In this document: in pieces, positions 29,398-39,905 of the stretch
Numbering within the stretch: the stretch's first letter is position 1
Layout: every line of letters starts with the position of its first letter
Assembly (NCBI GenBank): GCA_006503535.1
Contig: QYRS01000011.1
Location: 1,612,001 to 1,676,000, forward strand
Source of the DNA: Arthrinium phaeospermum
Lineage: Eukaryota > Ascomycota > Sordariomycetes > Amphisphaeriales > Apiosporaceae
Reading direction: 5' to 3'
DNA length: 64,000 nt
Notes under the pieces: model-generated
Database searches by the model: none
Told to the model about the DNA's origin: nothing
Seen by the model: only the letters and a program-made list of their open reading frames with translations
Program-made: the position numbers and the translations under genes

Positions 29398-30258
29398 GAT
29401 AGTGATATGTGTGTGTTGAGGGCTCTTGGGCAACGGTTGAGTAGTTATCAAGGCGACCCCAGAAAGATGGGCGACCGGGGGTATAAATAAATACAGGCCG
29501 GGGTTTGCTTCTGTAGTCTCGACGGTATACGATGAGGAAACTCATGCAATATAGTCATCCTTGTGTTCGATATTCGGATGTCTTGTTGCAACTCAGGGTC
29601 AAAGAAATGCTTCTCCGCAATGGCCACCAAGGTGCGTGTGGCCATTCGGGTCCTCCAAGACGAGGCGTCCAATGGTAAAAGTAGACTCGGCCATCATTGA
29701 GATGCTCGATGCGGATTCAACAGACTCTTTCGTATGTCAACTGAAGAGGACAAGAACCAAAGCTTTCTATCCCAATCAACCAATAAACATCAAAAGCCTT
29801 TGATATATCGGGGAGTGTCTCGGATACATGAGCTAGCTACCCGTTCTGGGGTTGGTCCCTGCTAGAGCTTCTCGATCTGAAAACCGCTCACTTCGGTTTC
29901 CACCCCGTCGGAGTACTACCTGTTCAACTATCAGATATACTTAGTCAAGCATATCATGTAATCCCTCAAGAATGTGCAGTATTGTGTTGGTCGCATGCTG
30001 TACATCAATTATCTTGAGTAGTATTTGGTTCTCGTACGCAAACTCTAGCTGGAGCCTAGTTCCGCCTAGACCCAAGCTGAGCGTGAGTCAGCTCTGCTTA
30101 TAAATAAATCTTACCTGAACAAGCTGGAGGTCAAGGCTTTGTCTAAGCTTCCTTCCTATATATTCCATTGGCACCTATTCATCACACCGATACCAGTCTG
30201 GATACTTGCCATTGCATATCTACACTTACAACTCCTCCCAATTCTTACACAACCATCA
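29398..30258. other. Divergent promoter region (membrane protein / RAE1)
   Basis: 861 bp between two divergent genes. It holds TATA-like sequences near both ends (GTATAAATAAATAC at 29481-29494; TATAAATA at 30099) and no other gene. Confidence 0.6.
30099..30106 (+). promoter_or_regulatory. TATA box of RAE1
   Basis: TATAAATA, 160 bp before the upstream candidate ATG of RAE1 at 30259 and about 211 bp before the ATG at 30310. Confidence 0.5.
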
Positions 30259-31743
30259 ATGAACCCCATCTTCAACACTCTCACAAACAACTTCAACAAA
30301 CTCACCACGATGGCCTCGGCGGCTCAAGCAGACAAGGTCATGCCGGCCGACGCCGTGGATACCATCTCGTCCGTCTCGTGGTCGCCCGCTGCAAACCATC
30401 TCGCGGCCGCCTCCTGGGACGGAAAGGTGCGCATCTACGACGTCGCGCCGGGCCCGTCCGCCCGAGCAGCTGCCATGCTCTCCGTGGACAGTCCTGTGCT
30501 GAGCTGCGACTGGGCCAAGGTAAGTCCATGATTTGATTTTCTAACCACGCAGCCTCTACTCGATCTACCAAGAACACAAATACCAAACAAACATCTCGCC
30601 TGTTAGGTAAGTAGAGGTCCGACCCCCTCCCCTGGCCAAGCCCTCGAGAATACTAACGGCCATGTCTGTACAAAGGACGGAACCATGGTCCTCGCAGGAG
30701 GCGCAGACAAGCGACCACACTTGCTGCATTTGGCCACAGGCCAACAGACCGCCATCGGCTCTCATGACGCGCCCATCCGCTCCGTGCGCTTCTTGGACAC
30801 CGCCGCGATGGGGGCCTCCGCGCCCGCTCATCTCTTTGCCACTGGCTCCTGGGACAAGACGGTCAAATATTGGGACCTACGCCAGCCGGAGCCCCTGGCG
30901 ACGCTGGCCTGCGCCGACCGCGTCTACGCCATGGACACCAAGTCGTCGCTCCTAGTCATCGCGACCGCGGAGCGGCACATCCACTTGGTGGATCTGCGCA
31001 ACCCGTCTGTCTTCTTGCGCACGACCCAGTCGCCGCTCCGACAACAGACGCGTGCCGTCTCCGTCTTTCCCGACGGCCGGGGCTGGGCCACGGCGTCCAT
31101 CGAGGGCCGATGCGGCATCAACGCCGTCGACGAGAAGAAGGATGGAAAAAGGTATTGCAGAATTATTATTATCTTTATATTTTCCCCTCGCCCGACGTCC
31201 GAAATCCCGACTCCGGAATAAGGCTATTATCGTTCTTCATCGTCATCGTCTTCTTCGAAAACCCCTTGGTCCTAACGCTGTGTCATCTTTCCTTTCGATC
31301 TTCGCAGCACCGACTTCACTTTTCGCTGCCATCGCTCCACGCCCAATTACAAGGGTGTCACCAAGATCTATACCGTCAACGACGTGCAATTCCATCCTGT
31401 GCACACGACAACCTTCGCCACGGCGGGCTCGGACGGCGCGTTCCACTTTTGGGATCGTATATCCCATACTCGGTGCGCGCGGTACGACGAGCCCGCTGCT
31501 ACTGCGCTTCCTCCTGTTGCCGCCACCGCCGTCAACGGCCAGTTCAAAAAAGGAAGCGCAAAAGGTGGCCCGACCAGAGCCGCCATCACGACCACGGCAT
31601 TCAACCACGACGGCTCGCTCTTTGCGTACGCCATCGGTTACGACTGGAGTATGGGTCACTCGGCGAACTCGCCCAACTACCCCAATCGGCTTGTGCTACA
31701 TACTGTCACGAGCCAGGAGGTGCTGCCGCCGGTGAAGAAATAG
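30259..31743 (+). CDS. RAE1: mRNA export factor Rae1/Gle2, WD40 protein
   Basis: Exons are 30259-30519, 30676-31151 and 31308-31743; product 390 aa. An in-frame ATG at 30310 has a better start context and would give 373 aa; the first 17 residues are not conserved to my knowledge. Rae1/Gle2 is a beta-propeller that binds Nup98 (GLEBS motif) and works in mRNA export. Family motifs are clear: AAASWDGKVRIYDV, VLAGGADK, SHDAPIRSVRF, ATGSWDKTVKYWDLRQPEPLA, RVYAMDTKSSLLVIATAERH, SPLRQQTRAVSVFPDG, FTFRCHRSTPN, VNDVQFHPVHTTTFATAGSD, FAYAIGYDWSMGH. Both introns are 156 nt. The first contains an internal TTAG/GTAAGT junction that may be a recursive splice site. The insert before AAITTTAFN (Pro/Ala/Gly/Lys-rich, about 30 residues) is longer than I expect. 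With NUP188 this is a second pore-associated gene in the window. Confidence 0.93.
30520..30675 (+). other. RAE1 intron 1 with possible zero-length exon (recursive splice site)
   Basis: After exon 1 (..GCCAAG) the intron starts GTAAGTCC. Inside it, at 30606/30607, CCTGTTAG is directly followed by GTAAGTAG, that is, an acceptor abutting a perfect donor. The downstream half (30607-30675, 69 nt) has a perfect TACTAAC branch site and ends ACAAAG. The upstream half (30520-30606, 87 nt) has TCTAAC near 30541. The coding phase is zero at all three junctions, so one-step and two-step splicing give the same mRNA. Confidence 0.55.
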
Positions 31744-32204
31744 GGGAGGAAGTCTGGGGATAGGCTACTTTAGGAGGAAAGGGGGAGGCGGCTATCAGGG
31801 GTTGGAAAAATTACGCACATCTGGCAAGGTATGCACATCATAACGGGGCGCTGAACCAGGAGCCATCAAGGCATTCTTGTATCGTTGGAGGATCTCATTT
31901 GTCTTGGGAATTTGGTACATGTAATTCCGTGGAATACACAAAGCAGCATGGGGCTGGGTTCCACGGAAGCGAAGGATTGGGCAATCATCAAATTGGTCAT
32001 TGGAGGAAATTGTTGTTGGCACATCAAGCGTTGTTATGCAATACTGCACTACGGGACAGTTATCAAACGTCGGGAATGCTATGCTATGACAGCAGAGAGG
32101 AACGGATAAGAATCATCAAGGGTATATCCGCTGGCAAGAATACGTATAAGCAAATCAAAACCGCCTCCAACCCCATAAACAAATCTCTTTCTTGAGTGTT
32201 ACCC
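31744..32204. other. Convergent intergenic region
   Basis: 461 bp between the RAE1 and GDSL-hydrolase 3' ends. No gene or terminator-like signal beyond AT-rich stretches. Confidence 0.6.
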
Positions 32205-33575
32205 CTATTGCACACCTGGTAGCTTAAAACCAGTCTGCTGAGACCAGACCTCGTAAATTCTATCCCGTATTGCCTCGTGGCCGAGCGATCGCGGATGAAA
32301 CGTCTTTCCGTAGTACGTCGGCACATGCCACATTGAGTTCTTCTGCATCCTGATCTCGCCGCCACGCGCGGGCCGCAGTGTCGGGTCTTCCGCCATCGAC
32401 ATGGCCATGTAGCAGAGCGCGAGCTCACCCCAGTCGCCCGAGCGTTGCGCGGGCGGCAGACAAGTCGCAGGATCGATGGGGCCTGATAACGCTTCTTCCT
32501 CTTCGGCGGCGGCAGTGGCAGTGTCGTTCCCGCTAGGGGGCCGCTCGACATTGTCCGGCCCCCCGACGAGGAAGAACCACGTCTCGTTGCGGGCGTAGTC
32601 GGGCTCGGCCGCCCCGGGCTCGCAGAACCGGTGCCCCTCGAAGGCGGCGTCGTAGTCGACGAACAGGACCTTGGGCCGCCGCGCCGCGAACCGGCGGTTG
32701 ATGCGCGCCACGGCCGCCTCGATCTTGCGGTTGACCGCGCGCACCATGTCGTTCATGCGGCGGCGCAGGGGCCTCGCGAGTTTCGGCCCGCGCCACCAGA
32801 CGCCCAGGCTCATGTCGTCGCAGGGTTCCGTCCGGTCGTTGAAGAAGCGGGCGTAGCCCGTCACGGCGATGCGGAACTCGGGCGGTTTGCGCTCCCAGCG
32901 GACCTTGTCGAGCAGCTCCGTGATGAGGATATGCAGGCGCTCGTCGAAGGCGCGGTCGTCGAGGCGGGACTGGGCGTGCGCCAGGGCCGTCTCGCACGTG
33001 CCCGAGTAGAAGTTGTAGAAGCGGAAGATGCAGGCGTTCATGACCTCGAAGAAGCCGAGGTCGTTGCCGCCCACCGTCAGCAGGGCGAAGTCGACGGGCC
33101 GCGACGCGTTGAGGGCGTCGATCTGCGAGGGCGTCGTCGTCGCGGCGTGGCCGCTGACCCGGCTCGACGACGACAGGATGTCCTCCGTCGTCGCGCCCGT
33201 GCACGAGAGGAACTGGAACGAGGTGTTGTTGGGCCCGCCCCCGTGGGACGCGGCGAGGTCCGTCGCGATGAGCTGTGGGTAGGCGCCCAGGCCGCGCCGG
33301 CAGTCCGTCTCCTTTCCCTCGACGCCGGTTCCGATGCCGGCGCTGTAGGAGTCGCCGAGTGCGACGAAGCCGACGCGCGGCCGATGATGGTCATCGGCCT
33401 CATTATACCCAAGCAAATGTTCTGGTGATGGCCGCCGCTGTTCTTCATGGTCGTCTTGGAGTCCTAAGACGCGCTGGTTCTCCGACAAGTAGGTGCGCCA
33501 TGGCTGAGGCAGACCCCAGCCTGCGACCAGGCCGAGAGAGGTAGATGCGATGACTTGAACGTGTGCCAGACGCAT
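32205..33575 (-). CDS. Secreted SGNH/GDSL-family hydrolase
   Basis: Single exon, 456 aa, ATG at 33575; upstream open codons have no ATG. The N-terminus MRLAHVQVIASTSLGLVAG looks like a signal peptide. The nucleophile block is FVALGDSYSAGIGTG (Ser76); block III is VGGNDLGF (about 168-175); FVDYDAAFEGHRFCEP and the C-terminal FHPRSLGHEA (His about 427) complete the fold. These blocks resemble the Streptomyces esterase-like SGNH subfamily, usually single-domain secreted esterases with disulphides (Cys in CRRGLG, FLSCTG, NACIF, SGTCETAL, FCEP). The likely role is extracellular ester hydrolysis; the substrate is unknown. Between GHRFCEP and FHP is a long insert with an acidic tract (TATAAAEEEEAL). 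It is divergent from a GNAT gene across 727 bp. Potential N-glycosylation sites (NTS, NAS, NET, NDT) fit secretion. Confidence 0.88.
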   Translation of the reverse strand: MRLAHVQVIASTSLGLVAGWGLPQPWRTYLSENQRVLGLQDDHEEQRRPSPEHLLGYNEADDHHRPRVGFVALGDSYSAGIGTGVEGKETDCRRGLGAYPQLIATDLAASHGGGPNNTSFQFLSCTGATTEDILSSSSRVSGHAATTTPSQIDALNASRPVDFALLTVGGNDLGFFEVMNACIFRFYNFYSGTCETALAHAQSRLDDRAFDERLHILITELLDKVRWERKPPEFRIAVTGYARFFNDRTEPCDDMSLGVWWRGPKLARPLRRRMNDMVRAVNRKIEAAVARINRRFAARRPKVLFVDYDAAFEGHRFCEPGAAEPDYARNETWFFLVGGPDNVERPPSGNDTATAAAEEEEALSGPIDPATCLPPAQRSGDWGELALCYMAMSMAEDPTLRPARGGEIRMQKNSMWHVPTYYGKTFHPRSLGHEAIRDRIYEVWSQQTGFKLPGVQ

Positions 33576-34302
33576 GTTCGCTACAAACTCGACGCCGCCT
33601 TCAGCAGTATCGATTTCGCAGCAACATACCGTTTTGAAATAGGACAAACCCTTTTAAGACATTACTCACCGGTATGAGGCTCAAGTCACTATGACCACGT
33701 GGGGGCAAGTGCGTTATGGTAAGAGAGGGTCAGTTGACTTGCCTACTAACCTCAGGCAGCACCGATAACATCTGACAGACGAGTGTTGCTTAGCCAATGG
33801 ACCTTGCACATGCGCCGAGCTCTGGCCAGGAAACGAGTCGATTCTGTGAGTCGGTCAGCTCAAGGTAGTCAGTCAGTCAGCTTGGAACTATACCCCGCCT
33901 TACACACATTATCGGTATAGCTCAGAGCGCCTACTCAATCTTCAGATTCCACAAACTGTGGCTTGGGCACGGGTATGTGTTAGTATACAATCAGTATCCA
34001 GATACCTAGATGTTGCATCTCCTATTTGATCGGGTCCCAGTTCAAATTCATGCGGATTGGAATTATTCTAGGCCTGGAGTGGAAGGCGGCTTCTTGACGG
34101 GGCATTTCGCTCGCTCGAACTGCTGTAGTTTAAACGGCTGCCTAGAAGTGATTGCATTGCATACAGTATTGTGGGCATTATTGTCACGTTGGTAGGAGTA
34201 TAAGATGGCCCATAGATCTAGCAAGAGCCTTGGCAACTTGAAGGATAGCTGAACATTCATATTGCACTTTCTTCACCTGCGCGATTCTCCCGTTTCACTG
34301 CC
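33576..34302. other. Divergent promoter region (GDSL hydrolase / GNAT)
   Basis: 727 bp with a short (GTCA)n-like tract (about 33851-33885) and no other gene. Confidence 0.6.
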
Positions 34303-35074
34303 ATGCCTCCCTTTCATGTCCGAAGATGCACCGTGGCCGACGCGCCAGGGCTGGCTTACAACAACATGGGAGCCTTCTGGGAAAGCCCGGGATATAAACT
34401 CCTGTGGACGGGCCGGACGCTGGAGTACGTGACCGCGAATGCGGCCAAGCGCATGCCCCAAAACCTGCTGAGCGACCGAGCCCGCCGACGCCACCAGCTC
34501 GTCGTAGATGGGGAGACGGGGTGCATCGTGGGCTACGCCCGGTGGATCCTGCCGGACCACCTTGCGGGTGAGTGGCTCGACGCCCAGACTCCGGCCGTGA
34601 GCGCCGAGGAGGAGCACGAGTTCGTCAGGGCGTTCAACAAGGCGGATTGGAGCTTCGTCGACCTGCCCAACATGGACGACCACGTGCACGCGGCCAAGGC
34701 CAAGTACTTTGAGGGGAGCAAGGAGTGCATGGGTAAGCAAACCCTGGTGCTTGCTCACACCGGGCTCGGATTGTAAGCCGTACAGCTAAGCTAGCTGACT
34801 GACTGAGCGGGTTAATCTAGAGCTTGATTACCTCGCGGTTCATCCTCATAACAAAGGCCGCGGGATCGCTTCGTTGCTAGTGGGTAATGGTGTGGTCGCA
34901 GCACAAAAGATGAATGTCGATATCTACATGATGGCCTATGAAGCCGGCCTCAACGTCTACAAGAAGTTTGGGTTCAAGATATTGGAATCGAACGTTCAAG
35001 ACCTTGCGAAATGGGGCGGCGAAGGTCCGTACGCAACCTACATGCTGGAGAAGAAAATCGCGAAAAGGCAATAG
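34303..35074 (+). CDS. GNAT-family N-acetyltransferase
   Basis: Exons are 34303-34732 and 34821-35074; the 88-nt intron has GTAAGC..CTAG. Product 227 aa. Splicing joins CMG to ELDYLAVHP and creates GNAT motif A, LDYLAVHPHNKGRGIASLL, in which the HNKGRGIAS loop (R/Q-x-x-G-x-G/A type) binds the acetyl-CoA pyrophosphate. Motif B is visible in the C-terminal MAYEAGLNVYKKFGFKIL. The N-terminal half (MPPFHVRRCTVADAPGLAYN) is the usual beta-strand/helix acceptor side. In fungi this GNAT type is common and mostly uncharacterised; the acceptor (small amine, amino acid or drug) cannot be told. No signal peptide, so probably cytosolic. It is divergent from the secreted esterase. Confidence 0.87.
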
Positions 35075-36339
35075 AGTTACATCGTTAGTAACACGACCAA
35101 GGATCGAGATCGGATATAGAACAAGTAGCGATGGAAACGAGCGTATTCGCATCCGTCCGCTCTGCCCGGCCGAGTGATGTGCGTGATGGTGCAGGGCATT
35201 TGCTTCACCGGGTGTGCTTGCATCTTCTGGCCCAAGATTGGATGAACGGCCACTAGGGGGGGGGGGGATCGCGTATACTTGTTCTAGAACACCCGGACCG
35301 ACAATCCAATTGGGCCGTGGGCGACGCAGCCCCAAACCTTGGGTCGGTGAAGAAAGGTCAAGCTGAAGCAAGGCAAGAAAAAGAAGAAGACAGAAGACGG
35401 CTGCTGCGTCATTCCTGCCTTTGTCCCACATCAGCTGTACGACCCCAGATTATTCCTTGGTGACGTCGTGTTTGGTGTGGTACCCCGCCAACGTCATGGG
35501 GCTTGGCGAGCCCAGTAGCTTTAGGGCGCCTTCACTAAGTTTGTAACCACCCCCCTCTAAATTCCATACGATCCAAAACGACTGTCGATCAGCATGCCCA
35601 TGCAGCCTTGGCCAAGGCACAAAGGTCAGCTCCTGGTGGTCTATTTCGCTTCGTCGGCACGCTTGCACATATCGAATCGTGATGATGCCAACCCATGGAT
35701 CTGGTATTTGTGAGGGATAGCGACGGTGGGGTCGCGCCTTGGTACCCCAGAAGGATCGGACTGGGCGGGCTTGGCCCAATTGCTTGTATGTAATTCATGA
35801 CCTCTCGCCCGTAGTAATAGAGAAAACCGGTTGCTATATATAAAGGGATAGAAACAGTTGGCCAATAAGAAGCCACCCGAGCACGTTTACGCCTGGTCAA
35901 TCCTGGAATCCCGCAGCCGATGGATGGCTCCCACTTCTGTCCCACTGGGCTGTGGACGGCTAGCTGTTCCGTCCGGGGGCCTGGTTAAAGCGTAGGGCCG
36001 TACCTGGCCATGTATCCTAACGCAATTTGACCTGTTTCCCATGGAGGGAAGACGTCACTATCCAAACCGGCCTGCCAGCAGCCCTTCCCTTTGTTGTGCG
36101 AACAAGTAGCTCGAAACTTGATCCATATAAACATCTACCAAGGACCTCCCATCCGTTCCGAACTCTCTTGGCCTTTACTCCATTGCAACCATTCATACCA
36201 AGACTATTAGCCTAAACCAACGACACACCGCGAAGATACCCGTTCCTCCTTGTCCTTAATATCCTAATACTACAAGTACAATACGTACGCCAAATAAGCA
36301 CCAAGCAAGCCGCTCATATACCCTCTACTCTAACTCACA
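35075..36339. other. Intergenic with G12 homopolymer
   Basis: 1.27 kb with a run of 12 G at 35256-35267 and the TATA box of the next gene. No gene recognised. Confidence 0.6.
36126..36131 (+). promoter_or_regulatory. TATA box of the hydrophilic-protein gene
   Basis: TATAAA about 214 bp before the ATG at 36340, followed by a C/A-rich leader without ATG near the start. This pattern is typical of a highly expressed fungal gene. Confidence 0.5.
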
Positions 36340-37461
36340 ATGGAAACCGTCAACAGCATGGCAGCAGCAGCAGCGAAGGCCGTCTGGGGTGAGAATGACA
36401 CCACCACCACCGCCAACAACGAGACCCATGGCCAGGAGCCCATCTCCGGCGCCCAGGGCGACGTGTCCAAGGGCGAGCCCTTCGACAAGGGCAACCTCGG
36501 TAAGCTGCCTTGAAGCACTCAACCAACAATACGTGTATGTAGCACATGGAAACAGCAAACTAACCTGTCTCACAAACATCTGCAGACCCTACCGAGGCCT
36601 CCACCACCACGCCATCTACATCTACCGTGCCCTCCACCTCCACCCACCAGCCTACTTCTTCTACTCACGAGCATTCCACCACTACGCCAACCACATCCAC
36701 AACGACGGAGCCCCACCATGACTCCTCCGCGCAGTTTGCGAAAACCACGGGCACCGCCGCCGGATCGGACGAGGCCCCGAACAGCAAGCAGGCGGAGCTG
36801 AAGGCCCAGGACACGCCCGCCGACACCTCCAAGGCCCAGAACGACACGCGGGACCCGGAGGACCCCAAGACCAACCCCAAGAACGCGCCGACGGACGTCG
36901 ACAACACGGGCGAGGGCATCAACAAGGGCCAGGACCTGGACAAGATCCCGGCTCCTAAGCCGCTGGACGAGCTCGCCCGCGAGCGCGGCGGCGACGCCGG
37001 TAAGGTCGGCGACACCACCTCTGCCAGCAAGACCGAGGAGACCGGCGACAAGAAGGACGAGACGGAAGACCCCAACGATCCCCACGCCAAGAGCACCGGC
37101 GAGGGTACCGGGGAGAAGTACGTCAAGACCACGGGCCTGCAGGCCGACGGTGGGGACTTTGACGCCACCAAGCCGGGAGCCGGTAGGGAGGCTGACCGTA
37201 AGTTGTTCCCGTAACGATGTCCATTGTAGCCAGCACTATTTGCTAACGACAGTGCGTATAGGGCTGCTTGAGCAGAAGGGTATCCACGTCACTAAGGGTC
37301 TCCCGCCCAAGCCCGAGGACGAGGCCGCGGACAAGCACGATAAGCATGACAAGCACTCCGACAAGAGCACCAGCGACAAGCACTCTGACAAGGACTCGTC
37401 GGGATCTGGCGAGAAGAAGAGCACCATCTCCAAGATCAAGGAGAAGCTGCACCGTCACTAA
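36340..37461 (+). CDS. Hydrophilic, dehydrin-like protein (uncharacterised fungal family)
   Basis: Exons are 36340-36499, 36586-37197 and 37262-37461. The introns of 86 and 64 nt have CTAAC branch sites; product 323 aa. The N-terminus (METVNSMAAAAAKAVWGEND, then EPISGAQGDVSKGEPFDKGN) resembles a widespread but unnamed fungal family. The middle is Thr/Ser-rich (about 55-95), then very rich in Lys, Asp, Glu, Thr and Gly. A HVTKGLPPKPEDEAADKHDK segment leads to a His/Lys/Asp-rich tail. The last residues, GEKKSTISKIKEKLHRH, closely resemble the plant dehydrin K-segment (EKKGIMDKIKEKLPG). Almost no large hydrophobic residues or Cys are present, so the protein should be disordered and heat-soluble. 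A role in desiccation or stress tolerance is inference. A TATA box and intron-rich structure suggest a regulated, possibly abundant transcript. Confidence 0.8.
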
Positions 37462-38572
37462 ACGGGCCGTGCTGCATTCATGGCGAACATGACTTTTTAA
37501 TGAAGTTCGGACAGGCGTTTGGTAGTATTGTGTGTTGATTATAGCCGACCAAGCACGTATAATTGCGGCGCAACCATGCGCTGCGTGTATAGCTAGTTCA
37601 TGTAATAATGTGGAAACTTTCAAACTCCATCAGGAGGTGCATTGCATTGTTTTTTGAAGTCCCGTAAAGTTAGTATTGATGTCATTTCTCATGGGCTATC
37701 AGGAATTGTGGTGCTATATCATCTCTAGTTTTTACATACATAGGAAGAAGCCCCTCTGCCCCTTGCATGTGCTCTCCGCTAGACAGAGTTACATGGTGCT
37801 AAACACCTACCTTTTAGGGTCCTTTCTCACGATAGCTCCGAATTCATAATACCCATTATGAAATGGAATTTCATCTGAACAATACGACAAACCACTCAGG
37901 CATAGCGAAAGCGAAATTTTCTCATCGGATTGGATCGTCAACCCAGAACCGCGACGAACGACTCGTGTGAAATGGGGAGTCCCGAGCACGCTAACGGTAC
38001 TCAGAGCCGAGTTCAGTCGCGGTTTTTTCTTTTCTTTTCTTCTTGTCCCCTATCGGAGCTAATTCAGCACGGTAATTGGCCGGGCAGATGCCGGGGATGG
38101 AGATAAGAGCAGCCTTCAGAGATAGGCATACTCCGCCGACTACGTCTGTTCCTTGCAACTTTGCGCGCCCATGTGGGTTCGGGTCTCCTCTGTCCGGCCC
38201 ACCGGGCATGGATAGCCTCACCTCGAGCGCGGCCGAGCATCGGGTGTCCGCTGCGGGACGAAATGAAGATAGACGAAGAAAAAAAGGAGGAACCTTTGCA
38301 GGCGTCTATCTCTAAAATGCCGCGCGAACCCTGGGATATGGAGCGCGGGAAGGAGGAGGGAAACGTCGGTGTGCGGGTTTCCTCGGTGACGCGGCAATGA
38401 TGATGATATAAAGTCAGGGACATGTCTCGAGCCAAATTCTCTGCCGTCCCTTGCTGTTGGTTTTCTTCTGCAACCCTCGCTCTCGCTCCGCCTGTCTCTC
38501 TCCCGCTCTTTATCTTCCGGGTCAAGTCAAGATAAACCGTTGCTCGAGTCCAGTATAAACTCGGAGGACGTT
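37462..38572. other. Intergenic region, promoter of nucleoside hydrolase gene
   Basis: 1.1 kb between parallel genes. It contains the TATA box at 38407 and a CT-rich leader (about 38480-38520). No other gene. Confidence 0.6.
38407..38412 (+). promoter_or_regulatory. TATA box of the nucleoside hydrolase gene
   Basis: TATAAA, 166 bp before the ATG at 38573, followed by a CT-rich leader. Confidence 0.5.
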
Positions 38573-39905
38573 ATGTACTTCTCCAACCTCGTACTCGCGA
38601 CCGCCGCCGTGGTGGCCGGCACCGCTGCCGCCGCCCCCACGGCCGGGCACCATCATCAACAGCGTGCCAGCAACGGCACCAACAGCGACGACAAGCCCCG
38701 CAAGATGATCCTGGACAACGACTGGGCGCCCGTGGCCTTCATCCCGATCCTGCAGGCGCTCGACGCCGGCTGGGAGGTCGTCGGCGTCGTCGGCGACACG
38801 GCCGACTCGTGGGCCCTGCAGACCAGCCTCCACGGCCTCGCGGGGCTCGAGCTCGGCAACCTGTCCGAGTGTATTCCTGTTCACAAGGGCGCCGACTACC
38901 CGCTCATCAACACGCCCGAGCTCTTCCAGGTCTGGGAGACGCTGCACGGCAAGCTGCCCTGGGTACGTTTTCCATTCTTTCCCAGTGTTCTCTCGTTTCG
39001 ATAACGGGGGGGGGGGGGGGGGGGGGGGGGTGTTTCTTACCAGACAGCTAACATCATTCAGGAGGGTGCCTTCGCGCCCGAGAACCGGACGGCCGAGGAG
39101 CTGGGCGGCGAGCGGACGTCGGGCGACCCGCAGCGCGTCAACAAGGCGGCCTTCGCCGAGGGCTACCCCAAGGGCGACCTGGCTGGCGAGCACGCCGCGG
39201 CCTGGATGGTGGAGCAGGTGCGGGCGCACCCGGGCGAGATCCTGGTCTACAGCGGCGGCGCCTTCACCAACATCGCCATGGCGGTGCGGCTGGACCCCGA
39301 GTTCGCGTCGCTGACGCGCGGGCTCGTCGTCATGGGCGGCTACATCGACTCGGTCATGCTGGGCGCCGCGACGGGCCGCACCCTGCTCGAGGCCGACTAC
39401 GTCTCCGACATCAACCTCAAGATCGACCCCGAGGCGGCCAAGATCGCGCTCACGGCCGACTTCCCCGAGATTACGATTGTCGGCAACGGGGCGAACCAGG
39501 TCTTCCCCGACCAGCAGTTCCTCGACGAGCTCGTCGAGGTCGAGAATGCCTACACCACGCTGCTGCACGGCAACACGGACTTCACGCTGCCGTACTGGGA
39601 CGAGACGGCCATGTACGCGTTCCTGCACCCCGAGCACGTCAAGGACTCTGTGACTTGTAAGTACCCCACTGTCTCTCGTCTGATATAGTTCGAGGCCGAA
39701 AACTAATAAGGAATTCCCAGTCTACTTGGATGTCGACACCGCCTGGTCCAGTCCGTACTATGGAAACATCATCGGCTACCAGGAGGCCCTCAAGCCCAAG
39801 GCGCAGAAGCTGCAGAAGGTCAAGTACGTCCTCGAGATCGATGGTGACGACTTCAAGAGCACCGTCAAGAAGGCGGTCCAGTTTCCCAAGAAGTGCCCCT
39901 TGTAA
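38573..39905 (+). CDS. Secreted inosine-uridine nucleoside hydrolase-like protein
   Basis: Exons are 38573-38962, 39062-39656 and 39721-39905; product 389 aa. The introns are 99 nt (with a G25 run) and 64 nt (CTAAT branch site). The N-terminus MYFSNLVLATAAVVAGTAAA is a signal peptide. The fold is that of inosine-uridine nucleoside hydrolases: MILDNDWAPVAFIPILQAL, VVGVVGDTADSWALQTSLHG, ILVYSGGAFTNIAMAVRLDP and LVVMGGYID. Such enzymes cleave the N-glycosidic bond of nucleosides and would release bases and ribose outside the cell. The canonical Ca-binding signature DxDxxxDD is altered to DNDWAPVA, which I recall as usual for this secreted fungal subfamily, so activity is not assured. Conserved features of that subfamily are present, including LPWEGAFAPEN, GEHAAAWMVEQV and the C-terminal VQFPKKC. 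Several N-glycosylation sites (NGT, NLS, NRT) fit secretion. Confidence 0.9.
39006..39030 (+). repeat. G25 homopolymer in an intron
   Basis: Twenty-five consecutive G in intron 1 of the nucleoside hydrolase gene, about 43 nt after the donor and 31 nt before the acceptor. The length may be an assembly estimate. Confidence 0.9.

Noticed and set aside
32631..33428. 265-codon plus-strand frame antisense to the GDSL hydrolase
   Set aside because: GC-rich codon bias creates long antisense frames. The minus strand carries the conserved catalytic blocks.
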